Shown here piece after piece: positions 1 to 9,576 of a DNA stretch of 64,000 bases. The notes beneath the pieces were generated by a model. It was given only the letters and a program-made list of their open reading frames with translations. It made no database searches and was not told the DNA's origin. The DNA lies in the NCBI GenBank assembly GCA_017462915.1, contig JAFTQG010000038.1:52648-116647 (forward strand), in the 5' to 3' direction. Numbering within the stretch: position 1 is the stretch's first letter; each line of letters begins with the position of its first letter. A program made the translations under genes and the position numbers. The DNA comes from Prevotella sp. (lineage in GTDB: Bacteria > Bacteroidota > Bacteroidia > Bacteroidales > Bacteroidaceae).

Positions 1-1309
1 TCAGCTTCTCGAGCTGTATGCGGTTTGCCGAGAGCCATTCGCGGTAAGGATGCTCCTTGGCAAGGCACTCCTTTATCTCGCTGTCATAATATATCTTGCC
101 TTCTTGCGTGTCGACGAGGAGGATTTTTCCCGGCTGAAGACGTCCCTTGCTCACTATATCTCCTGGATCAAAATCCATTACGCCGACCTCACTCGCCACT
201 ACCATCATGCCTCCCTTTGTTATTGTATAACGGCTGGGGCGCAGGCCGTTTCTGTCGAGCATACCGCCGGCATAGCGTCCGTCGCTGAACAGCAGTGCGG
301 CAGGGCCGTCCCATGGCTCCATCAGGATAGAGTGGTATTCGTAGAAAGCCTTCAGGTCTTCGCTGATAGGGTTCTTGTCATTGAAAGACTCCGGCACGAG
401 TATCGCCATGGCCTGTGGCAGGGACAATCCGCTCATGATAAGGAACTCGAACACATTGTCAAGGCTGGCAGAGTCGCTCATTCCCTCCTGCACTATAGGA
501 CGAATATCCTTTATGTCGCCAAGAGCATCACTCGACAATACACTTTCACGGGCTTTCATCCATCCGCGGTTGCCACGTATGGTGTTTATCTCGCCGTTGT
601 GTGCCAGCAGACGGAACGGCTGCGCCAGTTTCCATTTGGGGAAAGTGTTGGTGGAGAAGCGTGAATGCACCAATGCCAGTCCGCTTGTGAAATACGGACT
701 TGAAAGGTCTGGGAAATATCTGCGCAGCTGTCCGCTGGTCAGCATTCCCTTGTAGATTATATCCTTTGTGCTCAGCGAGCAGATGTAGAAGTCCTCATCC
801 TCGATGCGGTTCTCTATTCTCTTCCTTACCTTATATAATATACGTTCAAATACCGGCACCTGTTCCTCGCTTGCACCTGTCACGAATATCTGCTTGATGT
901 CGGGCTCCGCAAGGCGCGCTCCCTCTCCGAGCACCTCGGGACATGTAGGCACGCTCCGCATGTGCATGAGTGTCAGTCCTTCACGCTCTATCTCCTCTAT
1001 CATTATGCTGAGGATGCTCTCCTGTCGCTGCGGGTCTTTCGGCAGAAATACCAAGCCTGTTCCATACCTTCCTTTCTCAGGAACGGGAATGCCTTGCAGC
1101 AGGATAAACTCGTGTGGTATCTGTACCAAGAGACCTGCGCCGTCGCCGGTCTTGTCGCGTGTCTCTGCACCACGGTGCTCCATGTTTTCCAATACTTTCA
1201 AGGCATTGTCCACCAGTTCATGGCTCTTGCCGCCATTGATGTTCACCACCATGCCGATACCGCAAGCGTCGTGCTCCATATCGGCTCTGTACAATCCTTT
1301 TGCCATCAT
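1..1309 (-). CDS. gltB: Glutamate synthase large subunit, N-terminal part (cut by window edge)
   Basis: This is the amino-terminal 436 residues of the large subunit of glutamate synthase, which makes two glutamates from glutamine and 2-oxoglutarate. The frame is open to base 1, so the C-terminal synthase and FMN domains lie outside the window. The protein begins MMAKGLYRADMEHDACGIGM. The cysteine at about residue 16 is the expected class-II amidotransferase nucleophile exposed after propeptide removal, followed by the family motifs MEHRGAETRDKTGDGAG. The ATG at 1309 overlaps the dapL stop (ATGATG over TGA), indicating translational coupling. It is the last visible gene of a leftward dapF-dapL-gltB operon and lies close to other glutamine-amidotransferase genes on the opposite strand. 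gltD is not in the window. Confidence 0.93.
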   Translation of the reverse strand, partial: MMAKGLYRADMEHDACGIGMVVNINGGKSHELVDNALKVLENMEHRGAETRDKTGDGAGLLVQIPHEFILLQGIPVPEKGRYGTGLVFLPKDPQRQESILSIMIEEIEREGLTLMHMRSVPTCPEVLGEGARLAEPDIKQIFVTGASEEQVPVFERILYKVRKRIENRIEDEDFYICSLSTKDIIYKGMLTSGQLRRYFPDLSSPYFTSGLALVHSRFSTNTFPKWKLAQPFRLLAHNGEINTIRGNRGWMKARESVLSSDALGDIKDIRPIVQEGMSDSASLDNVFEFLIMSGLSLPQAMAILVPESFNDKNPISEDLKAFYEYHSILMEPWDGPAALLFSDGRYAGGMLDRNGLRPSRYTITKGGMMVVASEVGVMDFDPGDIVSKGRLQPGKILLVDTQEGKIYYDSEIKECLAKEHPYREWLSANRIQLEKL

Positions 1310-2541
1310 ATTGTCATCTGTCTTTTTATTCTTTCCAAAGCCTCCTTTGTCGCTTCATGCTGACCGAACGCTGTAAGTCTTACATATCCTTCTCCGGCAG
1401 GACCGAAACCTGCCCCAGGGGTACATACTACACATGCCTTGTGGAGCATCTCGTCGAAGAACTGCCATGAAGTCATGCCTTTTGGTGTACGTATCCATAG
1501 ATATGGCGCATCCGTGCCGCCATATACCTCCAGTCCCATGTCGGTCAATGTCTCACGCATCATTCTCGCGTTCTGCATATAGTAGTCTATGGCTTGCTTG
1601 GTTTGCAGCTTTCCTGCCGGCGTGTATATCGCTTCGGCAGCCCGCTGGCTGAGATAACTTGTGCCGTTGAACTTTGTCGACTGTCTGCGGTTCCATACGG
1701 GATTCAGTGCAATGCGCTGTCCGTCCTTTGTAGATGCAGTAACATCATGCGGCACTACTGTGTATCCGCAACGTATGCCCGTGAAGCCGGCTGTCTTTGA
1801 GAAGCTATGGAACTCCACAGCGACACGGCGTGCCCCTTTTATCTCATAGATGCTGTGAGGGATGCTGTCGTCTTGTATATAAGCCTCGTATGCCGCATCG
1901 TAGAATATGAGTGCATCATGCTCCAGAGCATAGTCTACCCATTGCTGCAGTTCTTCTCTTGCGAGAGTCGTGCCTGTCGGATTGTTAGGATAGCATAGAT
2001 ATATGACATCCACATCCTCCTGTGGCAGTGCAGGCACGAATCCGTTCTCTGCGCAGCACGGCATATATACCACGTTTGACCAATGTCCGTCTGCACCAAG
2101 TTCTCCAGTCCTGCCTCCCATCACATTAGAGTCGATATACACAGGATAGATGGGATCTGTCACGGCAATACGCACATCCTTTCCCAGCAGTTCCTGGAAA
2201 TTGCCCGTATCGCTCTTTGCACCATCGTTCACAAACACCTCGTCCTCACTTATTTCTATGCCTCGGGCAAGGAAATCATTCTCCACAATAGCTTTCCGCA
2301 GAAATCCGTAGCCTCTCTCAGGGCCGTAACCTCTGAATGTCTCGGCATGTGCCATCTCGTCGGCGGCCCTGTGTAACGCCTCCGTGACGGCAGGAATCAA
2401 TGGTTGTGTCACATCGCCGATGCCGAGACTTATGACATCAGCTTCTGGGTTCTGGGTCTTGAAAGCCGTCACTTTCTGTGCAATCTCAGAGAAGAGATAC
2501 GCACCAGGCAGTTTCAGAAAATCTTCATTAATATATGTCAT
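1306..2541 (-). CDS. dapL: LL-diaminopimelate aminotransferase
   Basis: A 411-residue class I/II PLP aminotransferase that converts tetrahydrodipicolinate directly to LL-diaminopimelate, the short route to lysine and peptidoglycan DAP used by Bacteroidetes. The PLP lysine is K249 in SFSKTAGFTG, and the CYPNNPTGT motif and a tyrosine-rich N-terminus fit DapL. Length is normal for the family. It starts 5 bases after dapF ends and overlaps gltB at its stop, so the three genes are one transcript. Placing DAP synthesis with glutamate synthase makes sense because DapL uses glutamate as amino donor. Confidence 0.95.
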   Translation of the reverse strand: MTYINEDFLKLPGAYLFSEIAQKVTAFKTQNPEADVISLGIGDVTQPLIPAVTEALHRAADEMAHAETFRGYGPERGYGFLRKAIVENDFLARGIEISEDEVFVNDGAKSDTGNFQELLGKDVRIAVTDPIYPVYIDSNVMGGRTGELGADGHWSNVVYMPCCAENGFVPALPQEDVDVIYLCYPNNPTGTTLAREELQQWVDYALEHDALIFYDAAYEAYIQDDSIPHSIYEIKGARRVAVEFHSFSKTAGFTGIRCGYTVVPHDVTASTKDGQRIALNPVWNRRQSTKFNGTSYLSQRAAEAIYTPAGKLQTKQAIDYYMQNARMMRETLTDMGLEVYGGTDAPYLWIRTPKGMTSWQFFDEMLHKACVVCTPGAGFGPAGEGYVRLTAFGQHEATKEALERIKRQMTI

Positions 2542-2546
2542 GGCTT

Positions 2547-3377
2547 TTATATTTTGCTATATGGTAATTCAATGTCTCCTTCAAATGCAAATTCGGCAGG
2601 ACCTGTCATGTACACATGGTTGTCTGCTTCCCGCCACTCTATGTCAAGCATTCCTCCGTCCATTATGATACGGCTTGTCCGTCCGCTGCGTCCTGACTGT
2701 GCCGCTGCCACAGCCGTTGCACACGCTCCTGTGCCGCATGCCATCGTTATGCCGCTGCCACGCTCCCAGACACGCACACGTGTACCGTTTCTGCGTACTG
2801 TGGCAAACTCTATATTGCAGCGTTCAGGAAAGGCGGCATGGTATTCCAGGAGTGAGCCCTCTGTGGCAACATCCACCGTATCAGCATTGTCGGCGAAGAT
2901 TACATAATGCGGATTTCCCATTGACACAAAGATTCCTTCGGGCAGCAGGCCGTTGTCAGGAGCAAACTGGCAGGCGTTCTCAAACACAGGCTCGCCCATG
3001 TCCACTGTTACGGAATCCACTCCACCTTCCGGAGTCAAGTGCAAATCCAGCACTTTGACTCCAGAAAGTGTGAGCAGACGAATTTGTGTTTGTGTTGTGA
3101 GCTTCTTTTCGTAAAGATATTTGCCTACACAACGGCTGGCGTTGCCACACATCATGGCTTCCGAACCGTCTGCGTTGAAGATACGCATCGTGAAGTCTGC
3201 TTCGGGAGTGGAACATGCTCCTATGAGCACGAGACCGTCACTGCCAATGCCTTTATGGCGGTCGCTCCATAGTCGGGCCATAGCTTCAGGCTCCTTTATA
3301 TTATATTTTAATGTATCAATATATATGTAGTCGTTGCCCGCTCCGTGCATCTTTGCAAAATGTATTTTATGTGTCAT
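2547..3377 (-). CDS. dapF: Diaminopimelate epimerase
   Basis: A 276-residue DapF that interconverts LL- and meso-diaminopimelate, the step after DapL. The two catalytic cysteines are visible: C77 in MMCGNASRC and C214 in [13 protein letters not shown]. The frame stays open upstream to an ATG at 3440, but the start at 3377 ([17 protein letters not shown]) is preferred. It matches the family N-terminus, and the minus-strand TACCTTTG -7 box at 3434-3427 would place the transcript start downstream of 3440. It is the first gene of the dapF-dapL-gltB operon. Confidence 0.93.
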   Translation of the reverse strand: MTHKIHFAKMHGAGNDYIYIDTLKYNIKEPEAMARLWSDRHKGIGSDGLVLIGACSTPEADFTMRIFNADGSEAMMCGNASRCVGKYLYEKKLTTQTQIRLLTLSGVKVLDLHLTPEGGVDSVTVDMGEPVFENACQFAPDNGLLPEGIFVSMGNPHYVIFADNADTVDVATEGSLLEYHAAFPERCNIEFATVRRNGTRVRVWERGSGITMACGTGACATAVAAAQSGRSGRTSRIIMDGGMLDIEWREADNHVYMTGPAEFAFEGDIELPYSKI

Positions 3378-3426
3378 TGTGAGCCTGATTTTAGTTTTGT
3401 GTTTGCTGTTCTTTGTAAAGATGCTG

Positions 3427-3434
3427 CAAAGGTA
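3427..3434 (-). promoter_or_regulatory. Bacteroidetes -7 box for dapF operon
   Basis: TACCTTTG on the minus strand matches the TAnnTTTG consensus. No clear TTG lies 19-21 bases upstream, so the -33 element is weak. The transcript would start near 3420, giving dapF a leader of about 40 bases and supporting the 3377 start codon. Confidence 0.6.
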
Positions 3435-3537
3435 ATACATTTTGATAGAAAAATGAAATTTTTATTGACATTTTTATGTAGAAATATACTAAAAACTTGA
3501 TTTTTGTTCATAAATTCAAAATTTATTATACAAAATG

Positions 3538-3568
3538 TTGTACATATCGTTTAAAAAGTGTACCTTTG
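3538..3568 (+). promoter_or_regulatory. Bacteroidetes promoter for the nitrogen block
   Basis: TTG at 3538-3540, a 20-base spacer and TACCTTTG at 3561-3568 form a complete Bacteroidetes sigma-ABfr promoter. It faces the exported protein at 3633 and probably also serves P-II and amtB. With the dapF promoter it makes a divergent control region of about 255 bases between two nitrogen-linked operons. Confidence 0.75.
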
Positions 3569-3632
3569 CCACCGAATTCATCGCAAGAGTATTGCATGGA
3601 AAGTACAACAACACAACACAAACAATTGAATT

Positions 3633-4355
3633 ATGGGAAAAATGGTAAAAAGAGCAGTCTTGATGACGATGGTTGCCATTCCGTTGGCAGCAAGTGCCCA
3701 GGACAAGGTTGAGGCCTCTTTGGGGGCTGATGTGGTCAGCGGTTATGTCTGGCGTGGTCAGGATCTCGGCAACGCTGCGGTACAGCCGTCCGCCTCGGTG
3801 TCTTACAAAGGCTTTTCTTTAGGTGTATGGGGCTCTTACGGCATCGTTGACTCTGATGATACCAAGGAACTTGATTTCACAGCGTCCTGGTCTTCAGGTG
3901 GATTCACGGTGTCTGTCACAGACTATTGGTTTTCGGGCATAGAAGGGTGTGACCGCTATTTTCTCTATGATGCCCACAGGACGGCTCATGTCTTTGAGGC
4001 CAATGTCGGCTATGACTTCGGCAAATGTTCTGTTAACTGGTACACGAACTTTGCAGGCAGCGACTATCGTCCCGACGGCAAGCGTGCCTATTCATCTTAT
4101 ATTGAGGTCGCTGTGCCGTTCAAGTTAGGAGGATTGCAGTGGCATTCCGCGGTCGGAGCCGTGCCCTTCAAGTCTTCTTCAACCTATTGCGACGCGGCAG
4201 GCAATCCTGTTGACGGATTTGCCGTGACAAATGTCACTCTCGGCGTAAACCATGATATCAAGATAACCGAGCATTTCTCGCTTCCAGTCTTCGCCTCAGT
4301 GACAGCCAATCCCAACAGCCAGAAGATGTACCTGACTTTCGGACTCTCGTTGTAG
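3633..4355 (+). CDS. Exported beta-barrel-like outer membrane protein linked to ammonium uptake
   Basis: A 240-residue protein with an N-terminal signal peptide (MGKMVKRAVLMTMVAIPLAA, cleavage after ASA/Q). The remainder is alternating aromatic/polar beta strands ending in LTFGLSL, typical of a small outer-membrane barrel. An early GYVWRGQDLGN motif resembles the SDYVWRG start of the gcw_chp family of exported proteins often found beside amtB and P-II genes; that assignment is from memory of the family and moderately sure. It sits 76 bases before the P-II gene and behind a good promoter. A plausible role is passage of ammonium or small nitrogen compounds through the outer membrane, which is inference. 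Confidence 0.75.
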   Translation: MGKMVKRAVLMTMVAIPLAASAQDKVEASLGADVVSGYVWRGQDLGNAAVQPSASVSYKGFSLGVWGSYGIVDSDDTKELDFTASWSSGGFTVSVTDYWFSGIEGCDRYFLYDAHRTAHVFEANVGYDFGKCSVNWYTNFAGSDYRPDGKRAYSSYIEVAVPFKLGGLQWHSAVGAVPFKSSSTYCDAAGNPVDGFAVTNVTLGVNHDIKITEHFSLPVFASVTANPNSQKMYLTFGLSL

Positions 4356-4431
4356 CCAAGGCCATGAAGCCTTTCGTAAGGTAAAACGACCAATGTAAAC
4401 AAACATGACACAAACTAAATATTAATGATGT

Positions 4432-4779
4432 ATGAAAAAGATTGAAGCAATTATCCGCAAGACAAAGTTCGAGGATGTCAAGGAAGCCCTGCTTGGTTCG
4501 GATATCGACTGGTTTGAGTATCACAATGTGCACGGCATCGGGCAGAGCCGTGAGGAGAGGATTTACCGCGGCGTGCAGTATTCTACTGATGTCATAGAGC
4601 GTGTGGCCCTGACCATCGTCTGCCGCGACCAGTTTGCAGAACCTACGGTGAATGTCATCCTGCGTGTAGCCCATACGGGCGAAATCGGTGACGGGCGGAT
4701 ATTCGTCAGTGACATCATCGACACATGGAGCATACGCACGGGAGAGAACGGCGATACTGTATTGAGAGACAAGAAATAG
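4432..4779 (+). CDS. glnK: P-II family nitrogen regulatory protein
   Basis: A 115-residue P-II trimer subunit that senses 2-oxoglutarate and ATP/ADP and plugs or releases the neighbouring ammonium channel. The T-loop carries YRGVQY, whose last tyrosine (Y50) corresponds to the uridylylated Y51 of enteric GlnB/GlnK. The C-terminal signature TGEIGDGRIFV is present, with R in place of the usual K in GKIGDGKIF. It lies 85 bases upstream of amtB. The glnK name rests on this linkage; sequence alone cannot separate GlnB from GlnK. Confidence 0.92.
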   Translation: MKKIEAIIRKTKFEDVKEALLGSDIDWFEYHNVHGIGQSREERIYRGVQYSTDVIERVALTIVCRDQFAEPTVNVILRVAHTGEIGDGRIFVSDIIDTWSIRTGENGDTVLRDKK

Positions 4780-4864
4780 CATCATCTCTCTGCTCTTCCA
4801 TACATCTATATAAGTCTTGTAGGACTTTCAGGAACAAACAACAACACAAACACAAAAACAATTA

Positions 4865-6124
4865 ATGATTATGAACGAATTAGGATTATCACTTGATACA
4901 GTATGGATGCTGCTGGCGGCAATATTGGTCTTTTTTATGCAGCCGGGCTTTGCCCTTTGCGAGGCAGGATTCACCCGTGGAAAGAATGCCGCCAATATCC
5001 TTATGAAGAACTTTGTGGACTTCATGGTAGGCTCGCTGCTGTTCTTCTTCATAGGCTTCGGCTTCATGTTCGGCAGTGACGGTGCCGGTTTTGTCGGTAT
5101 GCCAAACTGGGGAGACCTCTCTTTCTACAAGAGCGACTTGCCTGTGGAAGGCTTCCTGATATTCGAGACAGTATTCTGCGCCACCTCAGCCACTATCGTC
5201 TCCGGAGCAATGGCAGAGCGCACGAAGTTCTCGATGTATCTGGTATACAGTGCCTTCATATCCTTGTTCATCTATCCTGTCGAGGGCCACTGGACATGGG
5301 GTGGCGGCTGGCTCTGCAATGATGCCGCCGACAGCTTCATGATGACTACCTTCGGCGCTGTATTCCATGACTTTGCCGGTTCGGCGATAGTACACAGTGT
5401 AGGTGGCGTATTGGCACTTATCGGAGCCATGGCTCTCGGTCCACGTCGCGGAAAATACGGAAAGAACGGCGAGAGCCGCGCCATTCCGGGCCACAACCTT
5501 GTGCTGGCAGCCCTTGGCGTGTTTATCCTCTGGATGGGATGGTTCGGCTTCAATCCCGGCAGTCAGCTGGCAGCTTCAGGCGCAGTGAACCGTATCGCCA
5601 TCTCACATGTCTTCCTTACCACCAATCTCGCTGCGGCAGCAGGCGGCATGGCTACGATGTTCGTCACATGGCTCAAGTACGGCAAGCCTTCACTCTCCCT
5701 TACCCTCAACGGCATTCTGGCAGGTCTTGTCGGCATTACGGCAGGCTGTGATGTACTGTCTCCTGTCGGAGCGGTCGTCGTCGGTCTTGTCTGTGGCACG
5801 GTGCTTGTCTTCGCAATAGAATTCATCGACCGCAAACTGCATATCGACGACCCTATAGGTGCAGCGTCGGTGCACGGTGTCTGCGGCGTACTCGGCACAC
5901 TCATGACAGGCCTGCTCTCCACCACACAGGGCCTTTTCTACGGCCATGGCTTCGGATTCCTTGGTGCAGAATGTTTCGGCATTCTCGTCATCGACTCATG
6001 GGCGGCCGTCTGTGGCGTGATACTCTTCTACGGTATCAAGAAGACACACGGTCTTCGTGTTGATGCCCGTATAGAGGAGGAAGGCCTCGATATCTACGAG
6101 CATGGTGAAAGTTGCTACAACTGA
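4865..6124 (+). CDS. amtB: Ammonium transporter
   Basis: A 419-residue Amt/MEP/Rh channel with about eleven transmembrane helices. Conserved elements are CEAGFTRGKNAANILMKNF near residues 32-50, D169 in HDFAGS (counterpart of E. coli D160), and the pore twin histidines H177 (SAIVHSVGG) and H337 (AASVHGVCG). The start is MIMNELG at 4865, with an alternative ATG at 4871. It follows the P-II gene in the usual glnK-amtB order. No separate signal peptide is evident, so the N-terminus is probably kept as the first helix. Confidence 0.95.
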   Translation: MIMNELGLSLDTVWMLLAAILVFFMQPGFALCEAGFTRGKNAANILMKNFVDFMVGSLLFFFIGFGFMFGSDGAGFVGMPNWGDLSFYKSDLPVEGFLIFETVFCATSATIVSGAMAERTKFSMYLVYSAFISLFIYPVEGHWTWGGGWLCNDAADSFMMTTFGAVFHDFAGSAIVHSVGGVLALIGAMALGPRRGKYGKNGESRAIPGHNLVLAALGVFILWMGWFGFNPGSQLAASGAVNRIAISHVFLTTNLAAAAGGMATMFVTWLKYGKPSLSLTLNGILAGLVGITAGCDVLSPVGAVVVGLVCGTVLVFAIEFIDRKLHIDDPIGAASVHGVCGVLGTLMTGLLSTTQGLFYGHGFGFLGAECFGILVIDSWAAVCGVILFYGIKKTHGLRVDARIEEEGLDIYEHGESCYN

Positions 6125-6228
6125 CACACTTTCGGGTTCAGACGGTTGTGCGGTCTTACGGTCATACGGGAAATGCCCGACCGTCCGCAAGCACCGCGCG
6201 GTCGTCTGACCTTACAAAACTCTATATA

Positions 6229-7842
6229 ATGGAAACAAAGTATATTTTTATCACAGGAGGCGTGACCTCGTCGCTCGGCAAAGGCATCATCTCTGCATCG
6301 CTGGGAAAACTGTTGCAGGCGCGAGGTTACAAGATTGCAATTCAGAAGTTCGATCCCTACATCAATATCGATCCAGGAACGCTTAATCCTTATGAGCACG
6401 GCGAGTGTTACGTCACGGCCGACGGCATGGAGACCGACCTCGACCTGGGACATTACGAGCGGTTTACAGGCATAGAGACCACACGTGACAACAGTGTGAC
6501 GACAGGACGCATATACCTGAGCGTCATAGAGCGCGAGCGTCGTGGCGATTATCTCGGCAAGACCATCCAGGTCGTTCCGCATATTACGGACGAGATAAAG
6601 CGCAGGATACTCCTGAATGCTACAAAACAGCCGCTGGATTTCGTGATTACCGAGATAGGAGGTACTATCGGTGACATCGAGAGCCAGCCTTTCCTGGAAG
6701 CTATCCGTCAGCTGCGCTGGGAGTTAGGACGGCAGAGGGCGCTCAATGTCCACCTTACCTATGTCCCTTATCTGGCAGCGGCTGGAGAGCTGAAGACCAA
6801 GCCTACGCAGACGAGCGTGAAACAGTTGCAGGGACTTGGCATACAGCCGGAGGTGTTGGTCCTGCGCACGGAACATCCGCTGGGCGAGGAACTGAGGGCA
6901 AAGGTGGCACATTTCTGCAACGTCGACATGGCGGCAGTGATTCAGAGCCAGGACCTGCCGAGCATCTACGAGGTACCTGTCAATATGCAGCGACAGGGAC
7001 TTGACGCCATCTGTCTCAGGAAAATGGGCGTGGAACCGGGAGAGACTCCTGAGCTGGGTCCGTGGCGTGACTTCCTGGAGCGCAGGAAAAAGGCTGTCAA
7101 GGAGATACGTATAGCCCTTGTCGGCAAGTATGATCTGCAGGATGCCTATAAGAGTATACTTGAGAGTCTGGCACATGCCGGCACATATAACGACCGCAAG
7201 GTCAAGGCTGTCTTCGTCAACAGCGAGGCCGTCTCCCGTGACAATGTCGCCGAGAAGCTCAGCGGCATGGCAGGCATTGTCATCTGCCCAGGCTTCGGCA
7301 ACCGTGGCATAGAGGGCAAGATTGTCGCCGCCGAGTATGGCCGCACCCACGATATTCCTACCTTCGGAATATGTCTCGGTATGCAGATGATGGTGATAGA
7401 GTTCGCACGCAACGTCCTTGGCTGGAAGGATGCCAACAGCAGCGAGATGGACGCCGCGACACCTCATAATGTCATCGACATGATGGAGGAGCAGAAAGAC
7501 ATCACTCAGATGGGCGGCACCATGCGTCTCGGCGGTTATGACTGCGCACTTGTGGAGGGCAGCCGTACGTGGGAGGCATACGGAGAGCGTCCCGTCATCA
7601 CCGAACGCCACCGCCACCGCTATGAGTTCAACAACAGATACCGGGCGGAATATGAAGCCCACGGGATGAAATGCGTGGGCATAAATCCTGTCGCAGACCT
7701 TGTAGAGATAGTGGAAATGCCGGGATTGCGCTGGTATATAGGCACACAGTTCCATCCTGAGTATTCGTCTACGGTGCTCCATCCGCATCCGTTGTTCATG
7801 TCGTTCGTTAAAGCCTGCATCCATGGAACAGCTGAAGCATGA
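6229..7842 (+). CDS. pyrG: CTP synthase (glutamine hydrolysing)
   Basis: A 537-residue CTP synthase that aminates UTP using glutamine. The start METKYIFITGGVTSSLGKGI fits the family exactly; an in-frame ATG at 6112 would overlap amtB and add 39 unrelated residues. The synthetase domain carries the SSLGKG P-loop and EHGECYVTADGMETDLDLG. The C-terminal glutaminase domain has C382 in FGICLGMQ with H509 and E511 in QFHPEYSS. It overlaps purF by 20 bases, so the two are coupled. Confidence 0.96.
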   Translation: METKYIFITGGVTSSLGKGIISASLGKLLQARGYKIAIQKFDPYINIDPGTLNPYEHGECYVTADGMETDLDLGHYERFTGIETTRDNSVTTGRIYLSVIERERRGDYLGKTIQVVPHITDEIKRRILLNATKQPLDFVITEIGGTIGDIESQPFLEAIRQLRWELGRQRALNVHLTYVPYLAAAGELKTKPTQTSVKQLQGLGIQPEVLVLRTEHPLGEELRAKVAHFCNVDMAAVIQSQDLPSIYEVPVNMQRQGLDAICLRKMGVEPGETPELGPWRDFLERRKKAVKEIRIALVGKYDLQDAYKSILESLAHAGTYNDRKVKAVFVNSEAVSRDNVAEKLSGMAGIVICPGFGNRGIEGKIVAAEYGRTHDIPTFGICLGMQMMVIEFARNVLGWKDANSSEMDAATPHNVIDMMEEQKDITQMGGTMRLGGYDCALVEGSRTWEAYGERPVITERHRHRYEFNNRYRAEYEAHGMKCVGINPVADLVEIVEMPGLRWYIGTQFHPEYSSTVLHPHPLFMSFVKACIHGTAEA

Positions 7843-9559
7843 GTGTGGAGTGGCGATGATTCGCCTGCTGAAGCCGTTGTCATACTACGAGAAGAAGTTC
7901 GGCACATGGCGTTACGGACTGGAGAAGCTGTACCTGATGATGGAGAAACAGCACAACCGCGGACAGGAAGGTGCTGGCCTCGCCTGTGTCAATCTTGATG
8001 CACCTGCCGGCAGTGAATACATGTTCCGTGAGCGTGCAGAGGGCAAGGACGCCATAACCGAGATATTCAAGCGCGTCACGGACTCCTTCGCGGGACAGCT
8101 CTACATGGGACATCTGCGCTATTCCACGACAGGAAGGAGCGGCCTGCAGTATGTCCACCCTTTCCTGCGGCGCAACAACTGGAGGGCAAAGAACCTCTGC
8201 CTTTGCGGAAACTTCAATATGACTAATGTCGATGAGGTGTTCAACGCCATCACTGCCACAGGCCAGCACCCACGCATATACAGCGACACCTACATCATGC
8301 TCGAGCTCATGGGCCACCGTCTTGACCGCGAGAGTGAGCGTCTCTACAATATCGCTGTAGGAAAAGGGCTGACAGGAACGGACATCACGGCTTTCATAGA
8401 GGACAATATCGACATCGTGAATGTCCTCCGCACGTCCACTCCGATGTTTGACGGCGGCTATGTCCTCTGCGGCATAACGGGCAGTGGAGAGATGTTTGCC
8501 ATGCGCGACCCTTGGGCGATACGCCCTGCCTTCTGGTATCATGACGACGAGGTGCTGGTGGTGGCCTCCGAAAGGCCTGTGATACAGACCACATTCGATG
8601 TCCCTGCCGACAGTGTCTGTGAGCTTCATGCCGGCGAGGCGCTTGCTGTCACCAAGGACGGCGCGCTCAGTCTCACGACTGTAATCCCTCAGAAAGGGAA
8701 CCATGCCTGCTCGTTCGAGCGCATATACTTCAGCCGCGGCTCCGACTGTGACATCTATCGGGAGCGCAAGAAGCTGGGCGAACAGCTGACTCCTGCCATC
8801 ATGAAGGCTGTAGACGGTGACGTGGCGCACACGGTATTCTCATACATACCCAACACGGCTGAGGTGGCTTTCCACGGCATGACCGAGGGTGTGCGCCGCC
8901 TGGACCAACGCATCAGGACAGAAAAGGTGGTGTGGAAGGACATCAAGCTGCGCACTTTCATCGCCGAGGGCACGGAACGAAACGACCTTGCAGCCCATGT
9001 CTACGATGTCACTTACGGTTCTCTGCAACCGTATGAAGACAATCTTGTCATCATAGACGACTCCATCGTGAGGGGCACGACGCTGAAAGAGAGCATCTTC
9101 AAGATACTCGACCGCCTGCATCCGAAGAAAATCGTCATGGTGAGCAGTTCGCCTCAGATACGCTATCCTGACTATTACGGCATAGACATGTCGCGTCTCG
9201 AGGAGCTTTGCGCCTTCCGCGCCGCCATTGCCCTTATCGAGGAGCGTGGCATGGGGCAGTTGCTTGACGACACGTACAGGGCATGTAAGGAACAGCCTGT
9301 CAGCGAGAATCATGTCAGGGCTGTCTATGCTCCGTTCTCCGTGGAGGAAATCAACCGCAAGATTGTGGAGATGCTGCGCCCGGAGGGTGTGCAGACGCCC
9401 ATCGAACTGGTATTCCAGAGCATCGAGGGACTGCACGAGGCCTGCCCGAACCATCCCGGCGACTGGTATTTTACTGGGCGTTACCCCACGCCGGGCGGCA
9501 TACGTATGGCAAACAAGGCGTTTGTATGCTATATGGACAAACGAAACAATAAACTATAA
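7823..9559 (+). CDS. purF: Amidophosphoribosyltransferase (PurF family, Bacteroidetes type)
   Basis: A 578-residue protein that would make phosphoribosylamine from PRPP and glutamine, the first step of purine synthesis. The candidate nucleophile cysteine is C8 in MEQLKHECGVAM, so seven residues must be removed or tolerated. NRGQEGAGL and the PRPP-binding segment VIIDDSIVRGTT (residues 409-420) are clear. It is longer than E. coli PurF (about 505), with extra N-terminal and C-terminal segments, as is common for the Bacteroidetes form. It overlaps pyrG by 20 bases and is 17 bases from asnB. Confidence 0.9.
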   Translation: MEQLKHECGVAMIRLLKPLSYYEKKFGTWRYGLEKLYLMMEKQHNRGQEGAGLACVNLDAPAGSEYMFRERAEGKDAITEIFKRVTDSFAGQLYMGHLRYSTTGRSGLQYVHPFLRRNNWRAKNLCLCGNFNMTNVDEVFNAITATGQHPRIYSDTYIMLELMGHRLDRESERLYNIAVGKGLTGTDITAFIEDNIDIVNVLRTSTPMFDGGYVLCGITGSGEMFAMRDPWAIRPAFWYHDDEVLVVASERPVIQTTFDVPADSVCELHAGEALAVTKDGALSLTTVIPQKGNHACSFERIYFSRGSDCDIYRERKKLGEQLTPAIMKAVDGDVAHTVFSYIPNTAEVAFHGMTEGVRRLDQRIRTEKVVWKDIKLRTFIAEGTERNDLAAHVYDVTYGSLQPYEDNLVIIDDSIVRGTTLKESIFKILDRLHPKKIVMVSSSPQIRYPDYYGIDMSRLEELCAFRAAIALIEERGMGQLLDDTYRACKEQPVSENHVRAVYAPFSVEEINRKIVEMLRPEGVQTPIELVFQSIEGLHEACPNHPGDWYFTGRYPTPGGIRMANKAFVCYMDKRNNKL

Positions 9560-9576
9560 AACAGGAGATTTGAGCC

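Noticed and set aside
6112-6228. Upstream start of pyrG inside amtB
   Set aside because: Adds 39 residues absent from CTP synthases; METKYIFITGG is the standard start.
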